Assembly (NCBI GenBank): GCA_016710785.1
Contig: JADJUE010000004.1
Coordinates: forward strand, 186,001-250,000
Source: Candidatus Epilinea brevis
Lineage (GTDB): Bacteria; Chloroflexota; Anaerolineae; Epilineales; Epilineaceae
DNA length: 64,000 nt
Reading direction: 5' to 3'
Shown here: piece by piece, positions 1 through 9,414 of the stretch
Position numbering within the stretch: the first letter of the stretch is position 1
Layout of the letters: each line of letters starts with the position of its first letter
Made by a program: the position numbers and the translations under genes
Notes under the pieces: generated by a model
Told to the model about the DNA's origin: nothing
Seen by the model: only the letters and a program-made list of their open reading frames with translations
The model's database searches: none

Positions 1-1599
1 GACGCAGCCCTCGGCCACGTAGACCGCCCGGCCCCGGGCCAGTTCCTGGCCACCGGCCAGGACCACCGCCTCTGCGCTGGCTTCGGCGCCCTCTGCGCCG
101 GTGCCCGTCGCCCCCTGGCTGGCGAGCGGAACGATGACCGTGAGCAGAAGCCCAGCGCCCAGCAGCGCCGCGACCGAGGCCCCGTAGAGGTCGGGGCCGG
201 CGAGGCCCGGAGACCGCGCCGCCGAAGGGGTCGGCGCGACAGCCTCCATCGCCTCGGCCGGGCGGGACGGTTCCCGGCGCCAGAGGAGCGCGGCGATGAC
301 CACCCAGGCCACCACGAGCAGGCCGGTCGCGGGCAGCCGCAAGCCGGCCTCCAGTCCCAACAGCTCCGCGGACGGGCCGGCCGCCAGGGAGACCAGGGCC
401 AAGGGCAGGGCCAGCATACCCTGGCCGGCCGCAGCCAGGAGGATCACGCGCACGGCCCAAGGGCCGCGGGGCAGCTGGGGTCCGCCGGCCAGCCACCAGA
501 TCAAGCCGGCGCTCAGACACCACCAGGCTGTCCAGGAGGGTAGCTCCCAGGCGCGTGGCGCCGCGGCCGAGAACTGCAGCAGTCGCGCCGCGGCGGGGCT
601 CGTGGCGGTTTCGGCCAGCCGCGCCAGGATGAGCCAGGCCAGGCCCGTCAGGACCAGGAGATCCTGCGGGTGGCGCTGACGGCCACCGGTCGGTCCAGTC
701 GGTCCAGCGCCCACGAAGGTGCCGGCGAGGGCCACGGCGATCAATACCAAGGGCAACAGCCCCAAGGGCGCCAAGATGTCCATGGCCCGGACGGCGCCCG
801 GGCCGAGGAGGTCGGGCACCAGGTCGGCCGGCAGGCGGAGCAGGGCCCAGGCCAGCCAGGCCCACAGGCCCCAGACCCAGCTGCGGCGGCCGAACAGCGG
901 CCTTCCGCTGATGCGCGGCAACAGGATCGCGCCGCAGCCGAAGGCGGCCGTGGTCAGCACGAGGTCATCGATCCCGCGGCCCATGAGGGCGCCACCCAGA
1001 GCCTGGCCGACACCCCCCAAGGCCTGCACGAGGATGCCCCCGACGGCCAGGCAGGCGAGCAAGGCGAGGCCCGCGGCCACGGCCGCCCGTGACGCGGCGT
1101 CTGGCTGCGGTCCGGCCTGTAGCCCTACCCGGCGCAGCCAGGCCGCGGCGCCCGCAAAGAGCAACAGGTCGGCGAGCACCGGTTGGGGCGCCCAGGGCTC
1201 CGGCCTCATCCAGCCGGACAGCACGCCGATCACCCCCACCGCCAGACCGAGGTTCCAGAGCAGCAGGGCCCAGCCGAGCGGCCGCGCCTTGTTGGCCTCG
1301 CGCTCTTCCTGCGTGGCACCCGCCAGGAGGGCCATCATCGGCAGGGCAAAGGCGCCCAGGCGCGCCGCGAGGCGGTGAGCCGCCAGCAGGCGCCCGACGC
1401 CCAGCGCGGGCCAGGGAGGGGCCCAGGCCCAGGCCAGCTGGGTCTGGACGATGACGGCGGCCAGCAAGGCGAAGGCGCCCCACAGCGCGGCGGTCAGCCA
1501 CCAGGCGCGAACCCGCGCCAGGCGACCGACGCGTTCGACCAGCGTAGGGGCGGCGGGGCCCCCGGCAAAGGCTGCGGACATGCCGGGCGAGCTTAGCAT
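1..1599 (-). CDS. CcoN/CcoO-like membrane protein fused to cytochrome c domain (3' end outside window)
   Basis: This open frame runs off the left edge of the window, so only the first ~530 residues are seen. It reads as about 12 hydrophobic helices, then a charged linker, a 13th helix, and the sequence GRAVYVAEGCV at the edge. That last stretch matches the start of a CcoO-type haem c site, where CxxCH would follow. The topology is that of a cbb3 oxidase subunit I (12 helices) joined to subunit II (one anchor plus haem c). However, only one histidine (GRLLAAH, in the second helix) lies within a predicted helix, so most haem b, haem b3 and CuB ligands of a true oxidase are missing. Two in-frame ATGs are possible (1599 or 1581); neither has a strong ribosome site. 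The haem c domain is inferred because CxxCH itself lies beyond base 1. Confidence 0.6.
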   Translation of the reverse strand, partial: MLSSPGMSAAFAGGPAAPTLVERVGRLARVRAWWLTAALWGAFALLAAVIVQTQLAWAWAPPWPALGVGRLLAAHRLAARLGAFALPMMALLAGATQEEREANKARPLGWALLLWNLGLAVGVIGVLSGWMRPEPWAPQPVLADLLLFAGAAAWLRRVGLQAGPQPDAASRAAVAAGLALLACLAVGGILVQALGGVGQALGGALMGRGIDDLVLTTAAFGCGAILLPRISGRPLFGRRSWVWGLWAWLAWALLRLPADLVPDLLGPGAVRAMDILAPLGLLPLVLIAVALAGTFVGAGPTGPTGGRQRHPQDLLVLTGLAWLILARLAETATSPAAARLLQFSAAAPRAWELPSWTAWWCLSAGLIWWLAGGPQLPRGPWAVRVILLAAAGQGMLALPLALVSLAAGPSAELLGLEAGLRLPATGLLVVAWVVIAALLWRREPSRPAEAMEAVAPTPSAARSPGLAGPDLYGASVAALLGAGLLLTVIVPLASQGATGTGAEGAEASAEAVVLAGGQELARGRAVYVAEGCV

Positions 1600-1720
1600 T
1601 CCAGCGGCGGGGGGTCAATGGAAGTGCGGTTGTCGCCGTTGCGCCCGCCCGCTAGAATCCCGGCCGTTCCCGTCCGCCGGCGGATGCGCCGCGGGCATCG
1701 GAGGCCTTGAAGGAGAGAGC

Positions 1721-2206
1721 ATGTCCCAGGACGCGATGGTCCCCCAACGGGGCCGCTATTTCGAAGAATTCGAGAAGGGCTTTACCTGGGTGACGCCGGC
1801 GCGGACCATCACCGAACATGACATCGGCGCCTTCGCCGGCCTGTCCGGCGACTTCAACCCGCTGCACACCGACCGCGAGTTCGCCAAGACGACCCAGTTC
1901 GGAGAGCGGATCGCCCATGGCATGCTGGGCCTTTCGGTGGCCACCGGCCTGGTCCATCATGTCGGCCCGGTCGATGGCACAGCCATCGCCTTCCTGGGCG
2001 TGGACTGGAAGTTTCGCAAGGCCATCCTCATCGGCGACACCATTCACGCCATCATCAAGGTGACCGACAAGCGCGAAAGCAAGCCCATGGGCGGCGGCGT
2101 GATCGGCTTCGATGTGCGGGTGGTCAACCAGGACGGCGACGTGGTCCAGAAGGGCGTCTGGACCCTGCTGGTGAGGATGCGTCCGCTGCCGGCGGAGGGC
2201 GGCTGA
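1721..2206 (+). CDS. MaoC-like (R)-specific enoyl-CoA hydratase
   Basis: A single hot-dog fold protein of 161 residues, the usual length of the MaoC dehydratase family, which hydrates trans-2-enoyl-CoA to (R)-3-hydroxyacyl-CoA. The hydratase signature is present: GDFNPLH at residues 43-49, giving the catalytic Asp44/His49 pair, followed by ERIAHGML at 62-69. The start at 1721 is chosen because AAGGAGAG lies just upstream; a longer in-frame extension exists but lacks conservation. The stop overlaps the proposed start of the next gene, which suggests co-translation. The substrate chain length and pathway (polyhydroxyalkanoate supply, fatty-acid or propionate metabolism) cannot be told from sequence alone. 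Confidence 0.85.
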   Translation: MSQDAMVPQRGRYFEEFEKGFTWVTPARTITEHDIGAFAGLSGDFNPLHTDREFAKTTQFGERIAHGMLGLSVATGLVHHVGPVDGTAIAFLGVDWKFRKAILIGDTIHAIIKVTDKRESKPMGGGVIGFDVRVVNQDGDVVQKGVWTLLVRMRPLPAEGG

Positions 2207-3288
2207 ACCGCCGATCGGTTGCACGCGGCGCGACGACCGGGCGGCAGAGCGCCGCGGCGCTGCGCGCGCAGCGGCTGGCGCTGCGTCCCGCGATCACCGC
2301 CTATGGCATCGCCCTGCCCCCTGCTTTTGCCGAGCGGCAGGGCAATGCCTACCTGCTGCCGGGATCGGGCGCCGCAGACGCTGCCTTGGTGGACCCCGGC
2401 CCCGACTCGAACGAGTCCCGCCAACGCCTCGTTGAGGCCCTGGCCGCTATCGGACTGAAACCGTCGGCGCTCAAGACCGTGGTCCTGACCGGCTGGCAGC
2501 CCCAGCGGGCGGGCCTGGTGGGCTGGCTGGGCGGCCGCGGCGGGCTGACCGTCGTCGCCAGGGGCGGCGTGAACGGGATGGCCAAGGCCATGGCTGACAC
2601 CCTGATGGGCGACCGGGCGCTGGAGACTGCGGCGCGCTGGGGGGGAGCACCCGCATGGGCCTTGCAGCGGCTACGAGAGCTGCACGCCGACCGCCGTGCG
2701 CTGCAGCCGGTCTGGCAACCCATGGCCAGCCAGCGTTGGCTGGATCCGAATCCGGCGAAGGAGCTCCGGCTGAGCGGACACATCTGGCAGGCGCGCTACC
2801 CGCCGGGCCTGTCCGCCGCCTGCGCCACCTACTGGCATGCCGCGTCGCGCACCTTGATCGGCGGCGACCTCCTGGACCGCTCCCCGGGGCTGCGCCTCCC
2901 CCTGCCTCAACCGCTACAAGACTGGCCGGACATGCTGCGCCGGGTCATGGGCGCCTGGCGGCCGCTGAGCCGCGAGACGGTGGACCTGGTCCTGCCCGGC
3001 CACGGCGCGCCCATCCGCTCGCATCGGGTACTGATCGCCCGTCGACTGGCGCAGGTCAAAGGGCACCTGACCGGCATCCTCGACGCGACCGACACCGTAG
3101 CGCTGTCTCCCTGGGACCTGCTGCTGCGCCTGGGTCCGGAGCAGACCGACGGCCCCGACCTTCCGGAGCGACTGGCGGGACTGCTGGCGCTGGTCGCCCA
3201 TCTGGAGCGGCGCGGTCGCCTACGGCGCGAGGGTCCGGCCGCTGCCGCGCGCTTCCGCCGCGTGACGGGTAGCCGGCCGCCGGCTTGA
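2203..3288 (+). CDS. Metallo-beta-lactamase-fold protein lacking metal ligands
   Basis: The protein has the layout of an MBL-fold hydrolase of the LACTB2/glyoxalase II type: a first strand NAYLLPGSG, then ALVDPGP, a later GGDLL, then LVLPGHGAPI and a C-terminal helical winged part (VAHLERRGRLRR). The zinc motif HxHxDH, expected after VVLT, is replaced by GWQPQRAG, so it is probably catalytically dead or has changed function. The start is uncertain. The first ATG/GTG/TTG is TTG at 2386, but the conserved NAYLL...VDPG strand lies upstream in frame. A CTG at 2203, preceded by GGCGGAGGGCGG and overlapping the maoC stop, fits better. Gene presence is firm; function is unknown. Confidence 0.7.
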   Translation: MNRRSVARGATTGRQSAAALRAQRLALRPAITAYGIALPPAFAERQGNAYLLPGSGAADAALVDPGPDSNESRQRLVEALAAIGLKPSALKTVVLTGWQPQRAGLVGWLGGRGGLTVVARGGVNGMAKAMADTLMGDRALETAARWGGAPAWALQRLRELHADRRALQPVWQPMASQRWLDPNPAKELRLSGHIWQARYPPGLSAACATYWHAASRTLIGGDLLDRSPGLRLPLPQPLQDWPDMLRRVMGAWRPLSRETVDLVLPGHGAPIRSHRVLIARRLAQVKGHLTGILDATDTVALSPWDLLLRLGPEQTDGPDLPERLAGLLALVAHLERRGRLRREGPAAAARFRRVTGSRPPA

Positions 3289-3374
3289 ACCGAGCGGCGA
3301 CCACCCGTCAGCGGGAGCCGAATCATCAATGGGTCGGCGCAGGGGCGATCGCCGCCGGTCGCTGCGCCGGGGGA

Positions 3375-3830
3375 TCAGGCGCCGGCCGTCGGATCCTCGC
3401 CCGCGGCGGGCGTCGACGCGACAACGGTAGTCGGCGCGGCGCCGGCCGTCGGCTCGATGGTGCCGGCCAGCTTCTCCAGCCCGCGGTTGACGCCGCGCAG
3501 CAGGGTGGCGGCCTCGTTGCGCACCTGGGTGGCCAGCTTGTTGCCGGTGCCCGCCTCGCCAACTTCGGCGTTCTTGCGTGAGTTGCGCAGGTTCTCCAGC
3601 ATGCCGTCGAACTGCTCGCGCAGCTGGCGGATGCCGTCGATCACGTCATTGCGCAGGTCCTGCGCCTCGGGGGTGTTGATGGCGGCCTGGGCGACGGCGG
3701 CGATCCGCACCCCGAACTCCTTCAGCTCCACGGCGATGCTGGTCGCGGTGTCCTGGGCGGCGGCAGCGGTATCGGACGCCGCAGTTTCGAGGGTCTCGGC
3801 GATGGTTTCGGTGGTCTGGGAATCGTTCAT
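3375..3830 (-). CDS. Helical hypothetical protein with Ala/Pro/Thr-rich tail
   Basis: This is a 151-residue acidic protein. The first ~120 residues are almost entirely predicted helix with heptad-like spacing (TAAAAQDTATSIAVELKEFG, later LREQFDGMLENLRNSR), ending in a disordered Ala/Pro/Thr tail. There is no signal peptide or membrane helix. The composition resembles phasin-like, YtxH-like or chaperone-like coiled proteins, but no family is recognised with confidence. AAGGAGAA lies a few bases before the ATG at 3830. It is convergent with the MBL-fold gene, and a weak hairpin (stem GGCGCAG/CTGCGCC, 3336-3368) lies between them. Confidence 0.6.
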   Translation of the reverse strand: MNDSQTTETIAETLETAASDTAAAAQDTATSIAVELKEFGVRIAAVAQAAINTPEAQDLRNDVIDGIRQLREQFDGMLENLRNSRKNAEVGEAGTGNKLATQVRNEAATLLRGVNRGLEKLAGTIEPTAGAAPTTVVASTPAAGEDPTAGA

Positions 3831-4126
3831 GATGTTGCAGTTCTCCTTGTTGCGGCCCGCCTCGTAGCGAGCTCCTTGCGTGCCCCCGGTCAGCGGGCGA
3901 GCGGCTCTATTCTACGCCAGACGCGGTCCGCGGTTGCATGCCCCACCGCCTTGGGAAGGCCCATCGGGCGACCTCTAACGCAATCTTAGCGTCGTGGGCG
4001 GCGGCGCGGACAAGGCCCCGGCTGTGCTAGACTCAGGCGGTCGACTGCATAGCTGGCCCCGGTCGCGCCTGCCGCCGCCGGGGCTTTGTCGTCCACCTCC
4101 AGAAGCACTCCCCACCGGCCAGGGCC

Positions 4127-5941
<1,815 letters not shown>

Positions 5942-5943
5942 GG

Positions 5944-6927
5944 ATGGCAACCTCGGGGCAACGTCCGGTCCGGGCTGAGAGCGCTCCGCCCACCTGGACT
6001 CCCGTGGCCTGCAGCCTCTGCGGCGCTGACGATCCACAGCCGCTGTTGGTGGACCGCGTCCCTGCTACGAAGATGCGCCGCGCTCCAACCGCAGTTTCAT
6101 GCTCTGACGGGTGTACTTGCCGCACATGCGCGACGATACGCGGCGGCGCATCCGACGATCGCTGGGACTTCCCGGTGGTGCGCTGCGGGCGCTGCGGGTT
6201 CGTCTACGTCACGCCTCGCGGCACCGGGGCGGTGTTCAACAACCTCTCCGGCGGCGCCGCGCGGCGCGACGCGGCCGTGGCCAACCGGCCGATCTACATG
6301 GCAGGCATGGCCCGCTTGCGGCTGCTCGGCCTTCCGTCAACAGCCCAGGTGCTCGACCTGGGCTGCGCCCGGGGCGACTTCCTGGCCTTCGCGGCCGAGG
6401 CGGGCCTAGAGGCCGAGGGCGTTGACCTGCATCCGGGCCTGGCCGACCAGGCTCGCGAGCGGGGCTTCACCGTCCACACCGGTGACCTGCGAGACCTGGC
6501 GGCGGACCTCGGGCCGCGCTTCGACCTGGTCACGCTGTGGGATGTCATCGAACATGTCGACAATCCGGTGGCGGTGCTGGCTGCCTGCCGTCAGGTGCTG
6601 CGGCCGGGCGGTCTGGTGCTCTTCCATACCGGCAACGCCGCCTTCCAGATACCCAAGGCCCGCTGGTTGTACCGCTTGCGACCCGGCAGCGGGCCGCATC
6701 TCATCCCCTACCAGCACCTCTCCCACTTCGACCCCGCCAGCGCCCGCCGCGCCCTGGCCGCCGCGGGGCTGGAGCCGCTGTGGACCGGCTTCCTGGGTAC
6801 CCTGCATTACCGCCAGGCCTGGAAGCGGCTGGCGATGGGCGGCCTCAACCGCCTGGGCTGCCTGCCTCCGCGGTTCAACGGCCCGCTGCTGACCAACGCC
6901 ATGGGCGCCGTGGGGCGGCGCGACTGA
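5944..6927 (+). CDS. Class I SAM methyltransferase with N-terminal zinc-ribbon-like region
   Basis: A 327-residue SAM-dependent methyltransferase. Residues 23-26 (CSLC) and 81-84 (CGRC) form the paired cysteines of the zinc-binding N-terminus often seen in sugar or natural-product methyltransferases. Motif I is VLDLGCARGDF (136-146), and the post-motif DLVTLWDVIEHVDNP resembles UbiG-type enzymes. Between the two cysteine pairs is an unusual Cys-rich stretch (residues ~41-64, containing CSDGCTCRTC). It is encoded by a 73-bp sequence repeated elsewhere in this window, so the linker may contain an in-frame insertion. The gene starts 3 bp after lepA and is followed by a GT4 gene, which suggests surface glycan or lipid modification. 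The substrate is unknown. Confidence 0.8.
   Translation: MATSGQRPVRAESAPPTWTPVACSLCGADDPQPLLVDRVPATKMRRAPTAVSCSDGCTCRTCATIRGGASDDRWDFPVVRCGRCGFVYVTPRGTGAVFNNLSGGAARRDAAVANRPIYMAGMARLRLLGLPSTAQVLDLGCARGDFLAFAAEAGLEAEGVDLHPGLADQARERGFTVHTGDLRDLAADLGPRFDLVTLWDVIEHVDNPVAVLAACRQVLRPGGLVLFHTGNAAFQIPKARWLYRLRPGSGPHLIPYQHLSHFDPASARRALAAAGLEPLWTGFLGTLHYRQAWKRLAMGGLNRLGCLPPRFNGPLLTNAMGAVGRRD
6062..6134. repeat. 73-bp dispersed repeat, copy A (inside methyltransferase gene)
   Basis: This segment matches 17913-17985 at 66 of 73 positions, with no gaps by eye. Here it lies in frame within the methyltransferase gene and encodes the Cys-rich insert. On the minus strand both copies carry an open frame of exactly 20 codons with the same ATG and TAG positions (starting MCG, containing MKLRLERGA). 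A 7-bp direct repeat CGACGAT occurs at its right end (6131 and 6153), but a clear target-site duplication is not visible. Confidence 0.75.
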
Positions 6928-6930
6928 GCC

Positions 6931-8079
6931 GTGCACGTCTGCCTGGACGGCCGCTGCATCACCGACCACTTTCCGGGCATCGGCCGCTATGTCCACAGCC
7001 TGGTGGGCGCCTTGGCGGACCTGGCTCCCGATGACCGCTTCTCGGTGCTGGTCACCCCTGGACAGCGCAGCGGCCGCTTCTCGCTGAGCCTCCTGGCCGA
7101 GCGGCCCAACGTCTTCCTGGTTCCCGTGGGCGCGGGCGTCTTCAATCCCATCGGCCAGTGGCGCTGCCGGTCCGCCATCCAGCGTACCGGCGCCGATCTC
7201 TTCCACGCCACCTACTGGCTGGGCCCATGGTGGCCCGGCCTACCGACCGTTCTGACCTGCTACGACCTGATCGGCAGGCGCGCCCCAGGCATGGTGCCCA
7301 GCCTGAAGGGGCGGCTGCTGGACGCGGCGGTGTGGCTCTCGCTGCGCCGAGCGGAGCGGGTGCTGGCCATCTCCACGGCGGTGGCGGACGATCTCGTCAC
7401 TACAGGGCTGGCAGCGGCCGGCCGCGTGCGGGTGACCCCGCTGGCCGCGAGCTCCGAGTTTCAGCCGCCTTCCGCCGCAGCCGTGGAGGCGCTCAAGGTC
7501 CGGCTGCACCTTCCTCCCCGATACCTGCTCTATGTAGGCATCGACAAACCGCACAAGAACCTGGCGACGCTCATCCGGGCCTGGGGGCGGCTGCTCGGCC
7601 GCCGCCCCGAGCTGACGGATGGCACGAGACTGGTGTTGGCCGGACCGCGCGACCGCCGTTACCGCCGCTTGACGGATGCCTACGTGGCCCATTTCGCCCG
7701 GACGGACGCGGTGATGATCCTGGGCCAGGTCGACGAGAGCGACCTGCCGGCGCTCTACGGCGGGGCGGCGGCCTTCGCCTTTCCGTCGCGCCACGAAGGC
7801 TTCGGATTGCCGGTGTTGGAGGCGATGGCCTGCGGCACGCCGGTGGTAGTCAGCAACGCCACCAGCCTGCCGGAAGTGGCCGGGGACGCCGCCCTGCTGC
7901 TGGACCCTCTCGACGCCAGCGGCTGGTCCGCGGCCTTGGAACGCGTGTTGGACAACCCCGAGCTGGCGGACGACCTGCGCTCGCGCGGCCAGGCTCAAGC
8001 GGCGCGCTTCACCTGGCGGGCCACTGCTGAAGCCACGCTGGCGGCCTACCGCGAGCTGCAGGAAGCGGCGCCAGGGTGA
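6931..8079 (+). CDS. Family 4 (GT-B) glycosyltransferase
   Basis: A 382-residue GT-B glycosyltransferase of the RfaB/Glyco_trans_1 type, predicted to transfer a sugar from a nucleotide donor to a lipid or glycan acceptor at the inner membrane face. The N-terminal Rossmann domain begins with an MHVCLDGR strand and GIGRYV loop, typical of this group. The C-terminal donor-binding domain holds YVGIDKPHKNL (~190) and the E-x7-E signature around residue 288 (HEGFGLPVLEAMACGTPVV), followed by SLPEVAGDAALL. The start is GTG at 6931, 3 bp after the methyltransferase stop. The last 4 bp (GTGA) overlap the next gene, so the pair is translationally coupled. Acceptor and donor are unknown. Confidence 0.9.
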   Translation: MHVCLDGRCITDHFPGIGRYVHSLVGALADLAPDDRFSVLVTPGQRSGRFSLSLLAERPNVFLVPVGAGVFNPIGQWRCRSAIQRTGADLFHATYWLGPWWPGLPTVLTCYDLIGRRAPGMVPSLKGRLLDAAVWLSLRRAERVLAISTAVADDLVTTGLAAAGRVRVTPLAASSEFQPPSAAAVEALKVRLHLPPRYLLYVGIDKPHKNLATLIRAWGRLLGRRPELTDGTRLVLAGPRDRRYRRLTDAYVAHFARTDAVMILGQVDESDLPALYGGAAAFAFPSRHEGFGLPVLEAMACGTPVVVSNATSLPEVAGDAALLLDPLDASGWSAALERVLDNPELADDLRSRGQAQAARFTWRATAEATLAAYRELQEAAPG

Positions 8080-8954
8080 ACACCATCGTCCAGGGCGACA
8101 ACCTCAGGGCCATGGCCACCCTGGCCGACGGCTGCGCCGCACTGGTGTACATGGATCCGCCCTTCAACACCGGCCACAGCCAAAGCCGCACCCGGATCAA
8201 GACCGTCCGCGACGAGGCCGGCGACCGCAAGGGCTTCGGCGGGCACCGTTACCGTAGCGAGACGGTGGGACGCCTGGACTTCGCCGATGCCTTCGACGAC
8301 TACCTGGCATTCCTGGCCCCCCGGTTGGTGGCGGCGCGGCGGATCCTGGCCCCGGATGGCGCGCTCTTCGTGCACCTGGACCCGCGGGAGGTCCATTACG
8401 TCAAGGTCTTCCTGGACGGCCTCTTCGGCCGCGACGCCTTCATGGGCGAGATCATCTGGGCCTACGACTTCGGCGGACGGTCCAAGCGCCGCTGGCCGGC
8501 CAAACACGACACCATCCTCTGGTATGTCCGCGACCCCGAGCATTACCACTTCGACTACGAGGCCATCGACCGCATCCCCTACATGGCGCCCGGGCTGGTG
8601 GGACCGGTCAAGGCCGCGCGCGGCAAGACGCCCACCGATGTCTGGTGGCAGACGGTGGTGCCGACCGGCGGGCGGGAGCGCACGGGCTACCCCACCCAGA
8701 AACCGCTGGCCATCCTGGAGCGCATCGTACGGGTGCACAGCCGCCCGGGCGATCTCTGTGTGGACCCCTTCGCCGGCTCGGGTACCCTCGGCGAGGCGGC
8801 GGGCAAGTTGGATCGCCGCTTCTGGCTCTGCGATGAGAACCCGGATGCGGTGGCGATCATGATGGCCCGTCTGGCCCGCTTCGCACCGGCCTTGCAGCCG
8901 GGGGCGGCGGACGCGACGGGGGATCCTCCGCCGCAAGCCGCGGATGGCGCCTGA
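8076..8954 (+). CDS. Orphan beta-class DNA methyltransferase (N6-adenine or N4-cytosine)
   Basis: A 292-residue site-specific DNA methyltransferase. Catalytic motif IV is DPPFNTG (starting at D27), the target-base flip site. The SAM-binding motif DPFAGSGTLGEAA lies near residue 229, after motif IV, giving the beta-class order. YPTQKP near residue 208 is the usual motif X of DpnA/MboII-type enzymes. No restriction endonuclase or specificity subunit is adjacent, so this looks like a solitary modification enzyme. It starts at a GTG that overlaps the glycosyltransferase stop (GTGA), an odd operon partner. The recognition sequence cannot be read from the protein. Confidence 0.9.
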   Translation: MNTIVQGDNLRAMATLADGCAALVYMDPPFNTGHSQSRTRIKTVRDEAGDRKGFGGHRYRSETVGRLDFADAFDDYLAFLAPRLVAARRILAPDGALFVHLDPREVHYVKVFLDGLFGRDAFMGEIIWAYDFGGRSKRRWPAKHDTILWYVRDPEHYHFDYEAIDRIPYMAPGLVGPVKAARGKTPTDVWWQTVVPTGGRERTGYPTQKPLAILERIVRVHSRPGDLCVDPFAGSGTLGEAAGKLDRRFWLCDENPDAVAIMMARLARFAPALQPGAADATGDPPPQAADGA

Positions 8955-9031
8955 CCGCGATGCCTGGCGCGAGGGCGCAAGGCCCCGCCTCGCGACCTAC
9001 GACCCGGCGCGAAGCCCGACCGAACCGTTTT

Positions 9032-9060
9032 TTGACGTTCAGACATGACCCGGATACACT
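9032..9060 (+). promoter_or_regulatory. Sigma-70-like promoter for the 56-aa membrane protein
   Basis: TTGACG (9032-9037) and TACACT (9055-9060) are separated by exactly 17 bp. The predicted start of transcription is about 90 bp before the ATG at 9158. This is one of the two best promoter matches seen in the window. Confidence 0.6.
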
Positions 9061-9157
9061 GCGATCCTGACAGGCGGTCCGTCCAACCGAGGCAAGGCAA
9101 CCAGGCCTCAGGGAGGTCCGAAGTGGCCGCATCGGCTCAACCAGGAGGAGTCCCCCT

Positions 9158-9328
9158 ATGAAGACCGACGCACCGAAGCAAGTCACGTGGATCATCGCAG
9201 TAATCCTTGGCATCCTGGGCATTCTGGGCCATTACGGCTATCTGCCGGCCGCTGCAGCATACGACTTCTTGCTGCTGATCGGCGGCTGGGTGCTGTTGGC
9301 CCTCGGGAGCGTTGTCGAAGGTCTCTAG
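9158..9328 (+). CDS. Small two-helix membrane protein
   Basis: A 56-residue protein starting MKTDAPKQVTWIIAVILG and ending VVEGL. It has two hydrophobic stretches (about residues 10-24 and 36-52) split by HYGYLPAAAAYD, so a two-helix hairpin in the membrane is likely. A strong ribosome site (AGGAGG at 9143-9148), a good promoter and a following terminator make it a convincing monocistronic gene despite its size. No function is recognised; small proteins of this layout are common in bacterial genomes. Confidence 0.75.
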   Translation: MKTDAPKQVTWIIAVILGILGILGHYGYLPAAAAYDFLLLIGGWVLLALGSVVEGL

Positions 9329-9369
9329 CTCTCGGCACCCGCCCCGGCGGGTACGCTCAGGTTCGCTCG

Positions 9370-9405
9370 AACGCGTCGGTCCGTCCTTGTGGCGGCCGAC
9401 GCGTT
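9370..9405. terminator. Hairpin terminator between convergent genes
   Basis: Perfect 10-bp stem AACGCGTCGG / CCGACGCGTT with a 16-nt loop, followed on the plus strand by a T-rich run (TTTGCTTTGCC). It lies between the small membrane protein gene and the minus-strand hydrolase gene and could serve both. Confidence 0.65.
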
Positions 9406-9414
9406 TGCTTTGCC

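Noticed and set aside
965..1618. 217-codon minus-strand ORF
   Set aside because: It overlaps the CcoN-like gene in another frame; Arg/Pro/Gly-rich noise from high GC.
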